Assembly (NCBI GenBank): GCA_963580455.1
Contig: OY756961.1
Location: 18,829,001 to 18,893,000, forward strand
DNA from: Euonymus europaeus
Taxonomy: Eukaryota; Streptophyta; Magnoliopsida; Celastrales; Celastraceae
Length of the DNA stretch: 64,000 nt
Reading direction: 5' to 3'
Below, piece after piece: positions 34,542 through 46,585 of this stretch (position 1 is the stretch's first letter; the number at the start of each line of letters is the position of its first letter). A program made the position numbers and the translations under genes. Below the pieces are notes generated by a model, which did not search any database, was not told where the DNA came from, and worked only from the letters and a program-made list of their open reading frames with translations.

Positions 34542-35007
34542 AGAATCCGAACTCTTTGTTATTTTATGCATTTGTTGTGTTTGAACTGCTACATGTTTCT
34601 GCTGAGTTTTACATTTGTTTCTATCATTTGAATGACTTTATGAGTACGAATTATTATAATGTGTTGTCATGTATGTTTATTAGACTGGATGTTTTTTTTA
34701 AGGAAGTGGACTACTTTCATTTTGCAAAATGTGCTGCCATGTTTGTTTATATTAGTGGGATTTTTTCTTTTTATTAAGGAAGTGCAGTGCAGTAGTATCA
34801 AGTTCCATAATGTGCTTCCATTTTATTTCTTATTTTAACAGTGAAGTTGTTTTTTAAGGAATGCACTTTTGTGTTCAGTGATGTCATATATGTGTTTATC
34901 AGGGAACTTTTTATTTAGAGGAATGGACAGCTTTGATGCCATTGTTATCATTTTTGATTTGTGGCATCATATGATCAATTTGCATTTTAAATTTGTTTAT
35001 CATTTTC

Positions 35008-36324
35008 ATGAACAGGAAATGCAACCCCCAAGTGGCCCAAGTGAATTTTTTTCATATTGATGAGATTGTGGCTATTGCTGTTGGTGTAGTGGCAGCGTAT
35101 GAGGTTATCGAGGATATTCCTCGTGCACCTAGTTCCACCACCCCTTATACGGGCGCAATGTACATGAGGGACCTCTTACGTGGTAATAGAAGGCATTGTG
35201 TCTCTATGTTGAGGATGGACAGAAGGGTTTTTAGGGAACTATGTTCTGACCTGAGCACAAAGTACGGGTTGCTAACAGGGGGGAGGTTGGCTTGAATGAG
35301 ATGGTCGGCATGTTTGTTTACACAGTTGTTCATGGAGTTGGCAATAGGGCAGTGCAAGATAGGTTCGGCCATTCCGCAGAAATAGTCAGCCGTCATTTTC
35401 ATAATGTCTTGGAGAGTTTATGTCGGATGGCTGACGATATAGTTCGACCGAGGGATCCTACATTCTCGACAACACCTAGGCAGATTGAGGAAGATGAAAG
35501 ATATTTTTTCGTTTTTCAGGGATTGCATTGGGGCTATTGATGGGACTCATGTTCCAGCGGTAGTACCGACTGATGATAGGACTAGGTTTATCGGGAGAAA
35601 AGGGGTGACCACGCAAAATGTCATGGCAGCATGCGACTTTGACATGTTATTCACATTCGTGTGTGGGGGTTGGGAAGGATCTGCACATGACTCACGTATT
35701 TTTAGCACGGTTCTTGCAAATGTCCACTCTAACTTTCCGCACCCTCCCCCTGGTATGTAGAGATTAATATATGTCATTTTGATTTGAGGAAATTTGGATA
35801 TTCACTAATCAAAATGTGTACTCTCTGTAACAGGAAAATATTACTTGGTCGATTCTGGATATCCTAATCAGACTGGATTTTTATCGCCATATAGAGGACA
35901 TAGATACCATCTGAAGGTATTTCGAAATGGTCCTGCGGTATCAACACCACAGGAGGCTTTTAATCATGTCCACTTTTCTCTCCGATCAGTGATTGAGCGG
36001 GCTTTCGGTCTATTAAAAAATAGATGGCACATCCTATCCAAAATGCCCTCATACGGTTTTCGTGCTCAAGTGAGGATAGTGGTAGCCTGTGTTGCTCTGC
36101 ATAATTTTATTAGGTTACGCACGATGGATAGCAGTGATTTTATTGAGCATGATAATGATCGGCTAGATATTGATATGTCGAGTATGGAAGGCAGCAGTGG
36201 ACATGGAGCAAGTACTTCAGAATACCATCCAGATACTTTTGAGGACTTACATATGGCGGCCACACACGATATGATTGCTGCAGAGTTGTTTCATCAGTTA
36301 ATGTTTGTTGTATGTATTTTTTAA
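35008..36324 (+). pseudogene. Harbinger DDE transposase (HARBI1-like), two frameshifts
   Basis: Pieces in order: N-terminal helical region (RDLLRGNRRHCVSMLRMDRR), a frameshift near 35285, the helix-turn-helix-like part (GNRAVQDRFGHSAEIVSRHF), a second frameshift in a T-rich tract near 35506-35516, then the DDE core. All three catalytic acids are visible: D in AIDGTHVP, D in SAHDSRIF, and E in VIERAFGLLKNRW. A short intron (about 35755-35833) splits PPPG from KYYLVDSGYPN. The start is uncertain because an AG acceptor lies at about 35014-35015. Preserved catalytic residues with only two indels suggest recent loss of function. Confidence 0.85.
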
Positions 36325-37404
36325 ATGTATTTGTGATGAATGGATTAAATGTATTTATAATTGTGTTACTTTTATTAATTTTCAGGTACTTATTAAAATA
36401 TGTAATGAATTAAAGTTAATTTAGTTGATATTTAAGTTAAGATTGCAAATTACAACAAAAAAAACTAAACAGCATTAAAACTCAACTCACCGCAGTTTTA
36501 AAAGTGAGGCGCCAAACGCCTAACTGCGTTTAAACTCATCTTACAGTACCACAGTTTTATACCTCACAGCACTACCAAACAGGCACTGTGTTGGTGCACC
36601 CTACAGGTGGTTTTCGATGGTTTTCCAAATATCCGTTGACTGCGCCAAGATACTGTATGGTGTGACCGTTGAAATCCACTTTGTTGTGAACATTTAGATG
36701 TCATATTGCTGCATTGCGTTAATTTCAATATTCGACCTTTATGATATTGTTTACTTTTCTATTTTCCCTACTGTGCCTTCCGCTCACCCTATTTTATTTC
36801 TTTTATCCTTCATGTGAGGCTGGTGTTGATAGCTAGGTTGCGGATTAGTAGGAGGTGGCATGACATTGATGGCCATCTTGGAGCAATAGATCTCTTAGAC
36901 TATTGGGTTTATTGTTTTTGCTTGTTATTAGTACATTTAGTACTTGAATTTTATGAATGTTATGTGGATTATGTACCTACATGGTACTGATGATAGACGG
37001 TCGAGAGCGTGAGCCGTGTGATCGGGCTTGTATCGAAATCATGGATCATGGGTCCAAGTACTAGACTATATTAGTATATTGTTGATGATGTTTATTTGAT
37101 GATACTTGACATATGAATTACATGTGATTAGGAGACCTGAGGCCTTTCCTAGAGTGTGAATGTAGATAGATGACTAGAGGACCTGCTAGGCTGTGAAATT
37201 GTGAGGGATTTATTGTTGATTAAAGTTTATAATGATGTACTTGTTGTCCCTAGGTTGGAACTCACCAATATACAAAGAGATGTAGTCAAATTTTTGTTAA
37301 AATCCAAGGTTAGGATGACGCATGGTTATGTCCTTAGTGACGAGTGCAAGAGTCATCACTAGCGCACCCGACTCAGAGTGTGATTTTCGGGTCAGGGCGT
37401 TACA

Positions 37405-37575
37405 TTATCGGGTTCTGATTTGATGAAGGAGACACAAGAGAAGGTAGAGGGGATTCAAAAACGTTCACTTATAGCTCAAAGTAGACAAAAGTCATATGTC
37501 ACCGAACAAAAAGACTGTTAGAGTTTGTAGTAGGTGATTAAGCCTTCTTGAAGGTGAGGTCCATAGAGGGTGAAA
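37405..37575 (+). pseudogene. Chromovirus integrase, continuation after the solo LTR
   Basis: Resumes with GSDLMKETQEKVEGIQKR and AQSRQKSYVTEQK, the conserved part of chromovirus integrase that follows the CRSPLCWTEV segment left at 29790. It breaks off at about 37575 where copia-like LTR sequence begins. Confidence 0.75.
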
Positions 37576-37579
37576 ATTT

Positions 37580-39400
37580 GAATATTAAAATACCAAATAG
37601 TGTGACACATGATATTTAGGAGGAAAAACCTCAAGTGTCTGTAGCCACAAATCTTGGAGCAATCCACTATTCAAACGTGTTATAAGAATGTCCCTAGAGC
37701 TAGGATCCACATCACCTACACTAGTTTCTTGCTCGAGTCGCTCGACACACCCTACCACAAGTAGATCCTTCCACACGATGCTCCAGATTCGCACTGAAGT
37801 CTTCAAGCTCTAAGAACATACACTAATGCACTAAAATTGTTATGCATGAATGATTCAAAATCATTGAAAAACAGAACTCGATCAAAAAAACAATTTTCAA
37901 TTCAGAATAGGTGAGATAAAGGCTTAGGATTGTTTGGTTACCAAAGGCTATATATATGACATGCATATGAACCAAGAAAACACTACATGCTCACGAAGTG
38001 TAAACATGGAATTGACAATATCATTTAACTTTCCATAAAAGTGATTGAAAGTCTCACCTTTCTCCATGTGCAAGATCTCAAAAGATGTGATTTGCTTCTG
38101 TAATTTAGAAATCTTCACGGCTGGAGTCCCTTCATGCGTAACCTCCAAAATTTCCCAAGCTTTCTTTGTAGTCTCATAGTTTGTAATTCTTCTGAATTCT
38201 TCAATACACACGCAAGTAAACATAACATTAAGTGCATGATTATTCCAACCAACACTCGCCCGCTCTACAGTTCTCTATGATTCTGGCGATTTAATAATAA
38301 TATTTTTTTCTTCATTCTCAATTGTAGGGGTTGCCATCCATGTATCACAGAAAGCCAAACACGCTTATCAATGGACTTCATATAAATCCGCATTCTAGAC
38401 TTCCAATAAGCATAGTGCTCACCATTAAAGTATGGAGTCTTGTTACCATCACGATTAGTATACATTATAAATGGATCTCACTCAACAAATAGAGTGCCCT
38501 CCTCCGATATCAATTGAAAAATTAAATACAAAAATACCAAATAGTGCGATGCACGATATTTATGAGAAAAACTCAATCCAGGGAAAAATCTCGAGTGTCT
38601 GTATCCACCAATCTTGGTGCAATCCACTATTCAAATGGTTTACAAGAATGTCCCTAGAGCTAGGATCCACATTACCAACACTAATTTCTTGCTCTAGTAG
38701 CTCGTCACACTATACCACAAGTAGTTCCTTCCACAGGATACTCCAGAGTCACACTAAAGTCTTCAAGCTCCAAGAACATACGTTAATGCCCTCAAAGTGT
38801 TATGCATGAATGATTCAAACTCATTGGGAAAAAAACTCGCTCAAAAACAATTCTCAGTTCAGAATATGCAAGATAAAGAGGGTTGTTTGGTTACCAAAGG
38901 CTATATATATGGCGTGCATATGAACCAAGAAAACCCTAGATAATGACCTAAAATATATGCATAATATTGACCCACAAAATTAGTAAAAGATTGAGTCCTA
39001 ATCTTGGAATCAAAGCCATAAAAGATAAGGAAAGACTTTCTTAATTTACGGAGATGATTCTCTAAATAGGAAATGAGAACTCTTTAAAAAGAGAGATAAT
39101 CATTCCTAAAACAAACTTGATTTTATTCCAATCAATCAATTTAACTAAATTAGTTAATTAAATAAAATCAATTACCAATTAACACATAAAATCAAATCAC
39201 GTAAAACCCAAAATGCAAGTTTTCAAAACCTGATGTTCATGTAGGCTACGTGAAGATTACCTGGAATCATTGTGAATTCATATAGGGTACATGCAGGTTA
39301 CATGACACATTGTTGATGTTCAGCTTTAAATCAGCCTGCATTCTAACCTAATGTGGATACCAGCTATTCTAAATTGAATGATTACATTGGTCATGCATAG
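37580..39400 (-). mobile_element. Rearranged copia-type relic: gag fragment between direct LTR-like repeats
   Basis: About 390 bp at 37588-37978 repeats at 38529-38940 in the same orientation (shared AAAATACCAAATAGTG, CTAGAGCTAGGATCCACAT, CCAAAGGCTATATATATG). On the minus strand the right copy is the 3' end of a 5' LTR. It is followed by a degenerate primer site (TGATATCGGAGGA) and a gag start. The left copy is the 3' part of the 3' LTR. Almost all internal sequence, including pol, is missing. The LTR probably extends right to about 39400. Confidence 0.6.
37948..38465 (-). pseudogene. Copia gag (UBN2-type) fragment
   Basis: The minus-strand ATG at 38465 opens with DGNKTPYFNGEHYAYWKSRM, the copia gag N-terminus. 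After a stop and frameshift, ETTKKAWEILEVTHEGTPAV and LQKQITSFEILHMEKGE continue the UBN2 gag domain to about 37985. It is truncated where the 3' LTR-like repeat begins. Confidence 0.75.
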
Positions 39401-39828
39401 TGTCACATAATAAACCTTACAGAGTGATTCAAAGATTTAGCAAGAAAGAAAAGTTAGCTCTGCGGTAAATTGGGTGGTTTGAGAGTTTAGAGTAGATTAG
39501 ATAGGTGGCATATCGGTTGGCTCTTCTATTATGATAGTGGTGAAAATTTGCGATTAATATGAGGTAGGAATTTCCTTATTCTTTTTAGTTCGAAACACTT
39601 TCAAGCCACCAAAATGACTGAATGGTAAACTTTAGTTTCCGTCTCATTTTCTTCTTAGGGAAAACGAGCCTTGGTAGTTTATCATTGTTTTCTCTACTAT
39701 TATTTATTTGTATTGATATTCAATTTTATTAACTATATGACCTTTATATGCTTAGTCACATATCAAGCATAGTTTGACTCTTCATGCATTATGATGAATG
39801 TATGTGTATGCTTGTGTGTGTGTGTGTA
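39401..39828. other. Intergenic, nothing recognised
   Basis: AT-rich; ends in a (TG)n run (39812-39828). No coding or structured element was seen. Confidence 0.4.
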
Positions 39829-40800
39829 TGTAATGCCCCATACCATGCAACCCAAACTCACCGCTTTGTCTTTGAACGTTACTTCTTTTACTAAGCAACT
39901 AACATTACAAACTTAAATAATTCATTAAATAAACACTCTCCAACAAACTTTGATAGTAAAATTAGTCTTTCAATAATTAAAGGAAAAGAAATCTCAAAAC
40001 AACTAATCAATGCGCTATATCCCAACCAAATAAAAGCATACTAATTACTCTTAGTACCAAAATTGTGGTCAATCGCTTATTATGAAATTTAGAAATTACT
40101 AGTCACCAGACATAACATATTTTGTTTAGTTCCTTAAACCAAATCCTCTTAATATTGCCTCTATTACATGAGCACCATCACTGAGGATCTCCGACATCGT
40201 CATCAATTGCCAATTCAGCATACTCATCATCACCTGCATCGCAGAACATAATAAGGTAAGGGCCTAACAAATAACATTTTATGCATGAATGCACATGAAT
40301 TCCTTCAAAAATAAAACTCAATCAATTAAAACCTTTAACCAGTACTAGATCCCTCTAACTCTAGTAAACTGCTATAGAGCAACCGGTCGGGATTTCCATT
40401 CAGTATCCTACCATAGAACATTTTCCTGTCAATGAACTTTATTCATTTTTCTTTCCAATTCAATAAACCTTAATAGCACACCCTCCCTGTAGCAGTTATA
40501 CTAGGTTTATAAAACATTTCCCATTACATGAACTTTATAGTATGGTATGCCATATCATGCACAATTCTTGAAAATTAACAACCAAACAGTAAATATCACC
40601 ACAAATAAATCTCTCTTCTTCTCATATATTTGCTCAAACCAGTATCAACCCGCTCCTTCTTCCTCATGGTCCTACTCAGCCCATTTTTTATTCTGATTCA
40701 ACCAACACCGATTCGGACCTTATCGGGCTTCTTCTAAAAAAACACAACTTAACCACTGCTTGTGTTTGTTTCTGGGACAATCAAATTCCAATCTTCCATG
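39829..40800 (+). mobile_element. LTR relic A (TGTAATGCCCC family), 3' end missing
   Basis: Begins TGTAATGCCCC and shares ordered blocks with the LTRs at 42275 and 43670: the CTATTACATGAGCA block, the TAGAGCAACCGGTCGGGATT block, and CACCCTCCCTGTAGCAGTTA. The 3' end is not recognisable; the right boundary is a guess. Confidence 0.5.
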
Positions 40801-42274
40801 CCAAAAATACATTCTGTAAGTTTGAAATTTTAGAGCATTTTCAAATTTGATTTTACCAATTTATTGATACTGATTTAAGCTTCCATTCACAAGTGAACAT
40901 TTGAGCATTGGTGTGCTGATTTCCTCAGTTCGTACGTGTGCTGATTGTTGGTATAATTTTAATTTACAATTATAAGCTTTTATCGGTTAGTCATGGCTAG
41001 TGAAATGCATTCTGTTGAGGGAGAAAATTTGGGTTCTTCATTAAATAATGTACAAGAGTTTGTGCCTGATGTATTGTATGAGAAAATTTCAAAAATAGGA
41101 CAGAAACTGTCCATAATTTTGAAATGAATTGTGTTTTGCATGTTTTGGAAATGAACTGTCCAGAATTTTGATTCTAATTATAAAAAACCATAGGGAAACA
41201 TATCTGACAAAAGCTTGTTTATTCGATAAAGATACAATTTTTTTGTACAAACTTTACAAAACAAAATTGCAAGAATTGTATAGCTTATACAATGGCCTTA
41301 TACAAGCCTTACAAAACAGGATTGCTAGAATTTCTATCTTATACAATGGCCTTATATACAAAACATGATTGCCAGAATTTCTATCTTACATAATGGCTTT
41401 ATACAACCCTTACAAGACCAAAATACATAAGAGCCACAACACCGTGAATTACAACCACAAGCAATCTGAACTTGAATCATCAGAAGAATCAAAACCTGCA
41501 TAATTAGAAGTCACAACTCCAATATAACATCTACCATAGCTGCATAATACTCAAGTTCAAAATTGTATCATGCACCTAGAGAAAGTATCATAGCTGGATA
41601 AAGTATCAACTCCAAATTCTGACACAAAATTGAACTCCAAATTCTCAAAAGATTCCCCAAAAGAAAATTGGTAACTCACAATTGGTGTTTTTCTTGATAT
41701 GGACAATGGGGAATTTGTAGCGTGTGAGTAAGAAAAACCATTAAACAGATAAAAATCTCAATAACTACAGTACTGAATGGTGGAAAAATCGGGGAATCAG
41801 TAGTGAATGATCAAGAAAATTTTGAAAAAAGCTCATAAATGTGGAGAATCTCAAAAACCCAAATGTAATGTTAAGAAATCACAGTGAAAAAAGCTAAAGA
41901 TATTGTGTTTTTGAGGAACGTACGTGGGTGCCAAGAAGAGGAATAGAGTAGTTGCATTTCCTGCACAAACAAAAACCAAGAAACAGAGCACACCCAAAAT
42001 AAGAATGAGAATTATTGCCAAAATATTACATTGTCCCTCATGTACATTATCTTTAATGGTCATAATTTGAGATCAATGATAAAAATGTAATTTACCTAGA
42101 TAAATGAATTTCCATTCATCCATGAATTGTTCATTCCTTAGGAAGACTCGGGAAAGACAAATTCTGGACAGGAAAGGAATTGTAGGTTCTGTTCCTTGAT
42201 TGTATGTGCTACAAACATAAGAATCATAGTTGACTAGGAATTGACCATTCCCATTCCGCTCGGAATTGAGCAAC
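40801..42274. other. Intergenic between LTR relics
   Basis: Contains the 54-bp repeat array at 41246 and otherwise AT-rich sequence. A 44-codon frame at 40993 (MASEMHSVEGENLGSS...) is too short to assign. Nothing else recognised. Confidence 0.4.
41246..41418. repeat. About three imperfect 54-bp tandem repeats
   Basis: Units contain TACAAG(C)CTTACAAAACA, ATTGC(T/C)AGAATTTCTATC and TTATACAATGGCCTTA. The third unit is shortened and a partial fourth follows. Confidence 0.7.
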
Positions 42275-43669
42275 TGTAACGCCCCGACTCACGAAACCCT
42301 AATTCATGAGCCCATAGATCAGAACGCTACTCCTACTATCCCACTTGTCTACACCTTTATCTCAGTTATTACACAATAAAGATAACTTCTAACAATTCAT
42401 ACCTAAATATAAATTATTTTAAATGAGCAACAATAATGATTAATTAAACAATCTCAATTAATAATCAATTATTAATCACACTGAATAGCATATAATCTTA
42501 CCACTTTCACAACCCTACGGTCCCAATCAAAACATAACCTAAAATAAATGTCCCTTGATCTAATTTTGTGGATAATTGCTTATTTAAAGAACTCTATATC
42601 TTCTACCTACCGCGCATAACATAAATTACACAACAATTTATTCAATGTCATCAATTTATTGCTTCTATTACATGAGCATACTCACTGTGGATCCATGACA
42701 TCACCATCAAGCACGTGAACATCATCATTAGAAAACAATTAGCCGTTTAAATCATTTTTTCAGTACTTGGGCCCTTAACCTAGATAAAACTGATACAGAG
42801 CAACCAGAAGGGATTTCTATCTAATGCCCTACCATAGAGCACATTCCAGTCAACATCCGTATCTTTTATTCATTTTCCTTTTATTTTTCTTTTCATTTAA
42901 TAGTACTCATAAACTTTTCTCTTTTAAGTATACTCTCCATGTAGCAGTAATACCTAGTTTGTAAAAACATTTACATTAATATGCATGTCATGTATGCCAT
43001 GAAATGTCATGCCTCATGCGGAGAAATCATAAACAACACCTCAATAAATCATCACATGTCAGTTCACAGTCACAATTATCCAAATCATTACAAATTCGGT
43101 ATCATGAAAACATCACAATCAATACACCATTATCATATACAATCAAATAGACATTACAATCAATACAGATATTATCACATAAAATTTACATATCACAAAG
43201 TTCTGTAATACAGTTGAATATTACTTACCGTGGTGTGCTCTCATAAATCCTGATAATTTAATTACAAAGATTGGTTCCTGAAACCTATACAATACCACAG
43301 TAATTTATTAATAATTTAATACTACTGTTTTTAACTAATTTTCTTTTATTAATATCATTAATATTAATTAATTAAATTAATATTCAACCGGGTTAGCTTG
43401 ACCCCGGTTGTTACTAGTGTCGGGTCTAACAGACCCGGTTCCTTGCAAGAGCGGGTCAACTCCAGCTAAGGGCACGGTGGCGAGCACTGCTGGCATGGAT
43501 CGGTAGAGAACAATAAGGGCGACGCCGCATCGTTGTCTGTTACCTGAAACGTGGTCGAATCTTATTGGAATCCAGCTTTGAAGTCCACGGTAGCCGCAAA
43601 CTTCTCCTCTATGATTGGCGGCCTAAAACTCCACCATTCAATCTGAAAATGGCACTTTTGCACTCGTCA
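42275..43669 (+). mobile_element. LTR relic B, left part (interrupted by solo LTR C)
   Basis: Begins TGTAACGCCCCGACTC and carries the same ordered blocks as LTRs A and C, ending (left part) at the CGTCA target site of LTR C. Its continuation is 46381-46585, which matches the corresponding part of LTR C (AAATACCTACCTATATTTAC against AAATACCTAGCTGTATTTAC). The far 3' end is missing. Confidence 0.65.
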
Positions 43670-46380
43670 TGTAACGCCCCAACCCATGACACCCAATTCT
43701 ATGGGTCCATAAGCCAGAATGCTACCCCCTATCCGATTCAACACTTACATTACAGTTTATACAATCCTAAGTTAATTAATATACTACTTAAACATCAATG
43801 AATCAACCGCAATAATAATAACAGTATTGATGAGTCATTTATCATCCATGATTATCCTGATAGCAGTGTCATACTTTAATAAGTCTATTTGAAACCTAAA
43901 ATCCAACAACTTTAACTAACCTAAACCACCCTGGCTTTGTCACATGAGTATCATCCTCACGGATCCGCACGCTCACCATCAACAGCTAGATTAGCATGTT
44001 CATCAAACAAACTAACACCTACATCACAGAACATAGTGAGCCAAGGCCCAACAAATAACACTTATGCATGAATGCATGTGAACGTTATCAATAGAAAACA
44101 ATCAGTCAGTTAAAACTTTTTTCCAGTACTCGGGCCCTTAACCTAGGTAAACTGCTACAGAGCAACTGGTCGAGAGTTTTCTTTAATTAAGTATTCTACC
44201 AAAGAACACTTTCCAGTCAAAAACAGTTTCTATTTTCATTTTCATTTCCATTTTCAGTAAACCTCAACCTTAACCTTTCAGTATACCCTCCCTGTAGCAG
44301 TAATATCTGGTTCGTAAAAACACATTTTTCCTTAAACTGAACTTTTCATGTTCATGTAATGCAATGCATCGTGCTTATGAACAATATTTAATATATCAAC
44401 AAATCATATGCAACACATCACCTTCAAGAACACCAAAACCTTCATCATAACAGTCTCATCACCATATTCAGTTCAAGTATATAACAATATACATTACATT
44501 CTATAGAGAAATACAATAGCAGTTTTGTCGTTCAATCACGGTAACCAAATAGCACCTTCAATACAGTTATGACATAAATAAATCATTCATATCACAATCC
44601 ACATATAACTCATCATAAGATTCCGATCAGACACGTATCAATAATCAAACCAATCACACAGACAACATATACAAATCATCAATTGCATTGTTCCGTAATA
44701 CAGTTGAGTATTACTTACTGCGATGTGCTCCCGTAATCCTGATAATTTAATTACCAATATGAGTTCTTGAAACCAAGGTTTTGAAAACCGGACCGGTCAT
44801 CGAACCGGAAAATTCTTCGGTATAAGGTTCAAAGGTTCAACCGGGGTTCAAACCGGATTCAATAAAATATAATATAATATATATTTATATGATATAGATA
44901 ATTATTTAATGCAAAATAAAAAATATTTAGTATTTAATAATGTGTAAAAATATTCTACAAAAATACAATATATTAATTTTGCATGTCTAACCTTGACAAA
45001 AAATGTGTCATAGCCTAGTGGCAAGGTCTATGGCTTAGCACTAAGAGGTCTTGTGTTCAAAACCTACCAAGAGCAATAATTTTGTAATTAAAATTTACCG
45101 GGCCGGTTCATTGAGACCGGCCGGTTCTACCGGTTCGACACCGGTTCTCAAAAAAATGATCGGTTCAAAAACTATCCAGTTCTTATGGGTGTAACCGGAC
45201 CGGTCACATGGCCGGTCACCGGTTCAACCGGTCCGGTCCGGTCCGGTTATGATAACCTTGCTTGAAATCGATACAATATCCATAATTATTTATTAATTCC
45301 ACAATCTATAATGCATTTATTAATACAACTATCTTTTAATCAATTTATTTTATTAATATCATTAACTTATTTTAATTAATTTATTACAATTAATTACTTA
45401 AAATAATATCCAATCGGGATAGCTCGACCCGGTGGTTACTCCTAACGGGTCTTACATACCCATACAACATATATAATAATTTGTCAATTCTACTATCTTT
45501 AATTGATTTATTAATATCATTGTCTTTTATTCAACTTAATTATTAATACCATTATCTTAATATAATTAACTTAAAACAACTAACTACACTAATTATTAAT
45601 TAATTAATTAATTAAATTAAAATCCAACCGGGTCAGATCGACCCGGTCGCCCATGTTAGCGGGTCTAGCAGACCCGACTCCCATCAGTTACGGGTCATCG
45701 CCGATTGAGCGGTGGTGGACCTCACTGCTGGTAAAGGTGGAAAGTGGGTGACCGGACGAACACACTAGTGGTATTAACTACCTGAACGGTGGCCGGGGGT
45801 GGGCGAAAATAGGTTTCGAAGTTGATGTCCCTGGAGTCTTCTCTGCTATCATTGAGAGCTCAAACCGGCTCCGTTCTTTCCGAAAATGACAGATATCAAC
45901 TCCCCTCGCCGTGAACTTTTCGATGACACTGAATTCGTCAAAAACCATTACCGTAATCCCCCCATCCCTCTTCCGTAGCCGCTGCCTCTCCGCCCGTGTT
46001 TTCTTAGTTCCCCTAGGGTTGCGTGCACATTTTTGTATTTAAATTAATTCTTATTTCATTTTTGTTTTATAATCTTGCCCCTGTCCTCGCCACATAATTA
46101 CACTAAATACCTAGCTGTATTTACAGTCCTGCCATTATCTTATTTACTATTATATTTTTGTATTTAATTTCCAAAATTCATATCTAGTTCATTTCAACTC
46201 CGATTCGAACTATCCTTGTTCTCGTAAACTTCATTTTCCTTATAGAATTTACTAAAGATACTACTTTTACTCTATTTTGATTTCCTCTAAATCGATTCTA
46301 ATTTTATCGTAATTTACCCGTAAATTGTGTCAATCTAAATTCCATGAAATTTCTAATGCAATTTAGGTCGGGATGTTACA
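43670..46380 (+). mobile_element. Solo LTR C with intact 5-bp target duplication CGTCA
   Basis: Runs TGTAACGCCCC ... GGGATGTTACA, with CGTCA at 43665-43669 and 46381-46385. Length 2,711 bp, including a 487-bp hAT-like insert. No internal retrotransposon sequence, so it is a solo LTR. It is inserted into a relative of the same family (LTR B). Contains CCGGGT-rich patches (AACCGGGTCAGATCGACCC) shared with B. Confidence 0.85.
44774..45260. mobile_element. hAT-like foldback element with CCGG-rich arms and pol III-like boxes
   Basis: Ends CAAGGTTTTGAAAACCGG and CCGGTTATGATAACCTTG form inverted termini. Flanks are CTTGAAAC (44766-44773) and CTTGAAAT (45261-45268), an 8-bp duplication with one mismatch, as expected for hAT. 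The arms are rich in ACCGG/CCGGT. The centre holds TAGCCTAGTGGC (45011-45022) and TGTTCAAAACCT (45053-45064), spaced like the A and B boxes of a tRNA or SINE. Confidence 0.7.
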
Positions 46381-46585
46381 CGTCACATTCTAGGTTTCCC
46401 CCTCCTCGGTTTATGTGCAACCAATATATATTTTTATTTCATTTGTTTTTTTTCTTAATTACTGTTATGCCCCCGCTCTTACTCCTTATTTACACGAAAT
46501 ACCTACCTATATTTACGGGCTTGCCATTATCGTATTCATTATTTTATTTTTATATTTAACTTCCATAATTCATATTAATGATGAC
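46381..46585 (+). mobile_element. LTR relic B, right part
   Basis: The continuation of relic B after the CGTCA duplication, parallel to LTR C positions of about 46000-46190. It breaks off before an LTR end is reached. Confidence 0.55.

Larger units (their letters stand above)
31102..36586 (+). mobile_element. PIF/Harbinger transposon, two genes, near full length
   Basis: Terminal inverted repeats GTGCCTGTTTGG (31102-31113) and CCAAACAGGCAC (36575-36586) are exact complements, with TGT on both sides (31099-31101, 36587-36589). The element is 5,485 bp and carries the two-gene set of autonomous PIF/Harbinger transposons: a MYB/SANT-like protein and a DDE transposase, both on the plus strand. 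About 2.3 kb of non-coding sequence precedes the first gene. The TGT duplication differs from the usual TWA/TTA. Both genes carry a few lesions, so it is probably no longer autonomous. Confidence 0.85.
29810..37404 (+). mobile_element. Solo LTR (TSD TTATC), split by a Harbinger transposon
   Basis: TTATC at 29805-29809 and 37405-37409 frames a TGAGATGACC...GGGCGTTACA unit. Removing the Harbinger element (31102-36586 plus its 3-bp duplication) leaves about 2.1 kb, a normal LTR size. The interrupted integrase frame of the chromovirus relic resumes directly after it, which confirms a clean insertion. No internal retrotransposon sequence is present, so it is a solo LTR formed by recombination. The left part holds GCGCCTAGG-rich sequence (29880-30150) and a (GA)n tract (30212-30234). 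Confidence 0.8.

Noticed and set aside
40993..41130. Short frame starting MASEMHSVEGENLGSS
   Set aside because: Acidic start recalls FAR1-like proteins, but it stops after about 44 codons and nothing further matches.
45011..45064. A true tRNA gene
   Set aside because: Box-like motifs are present, but no cloverleaf arms or acceptor stem could be folded by eye, and it lies inside a transposon.
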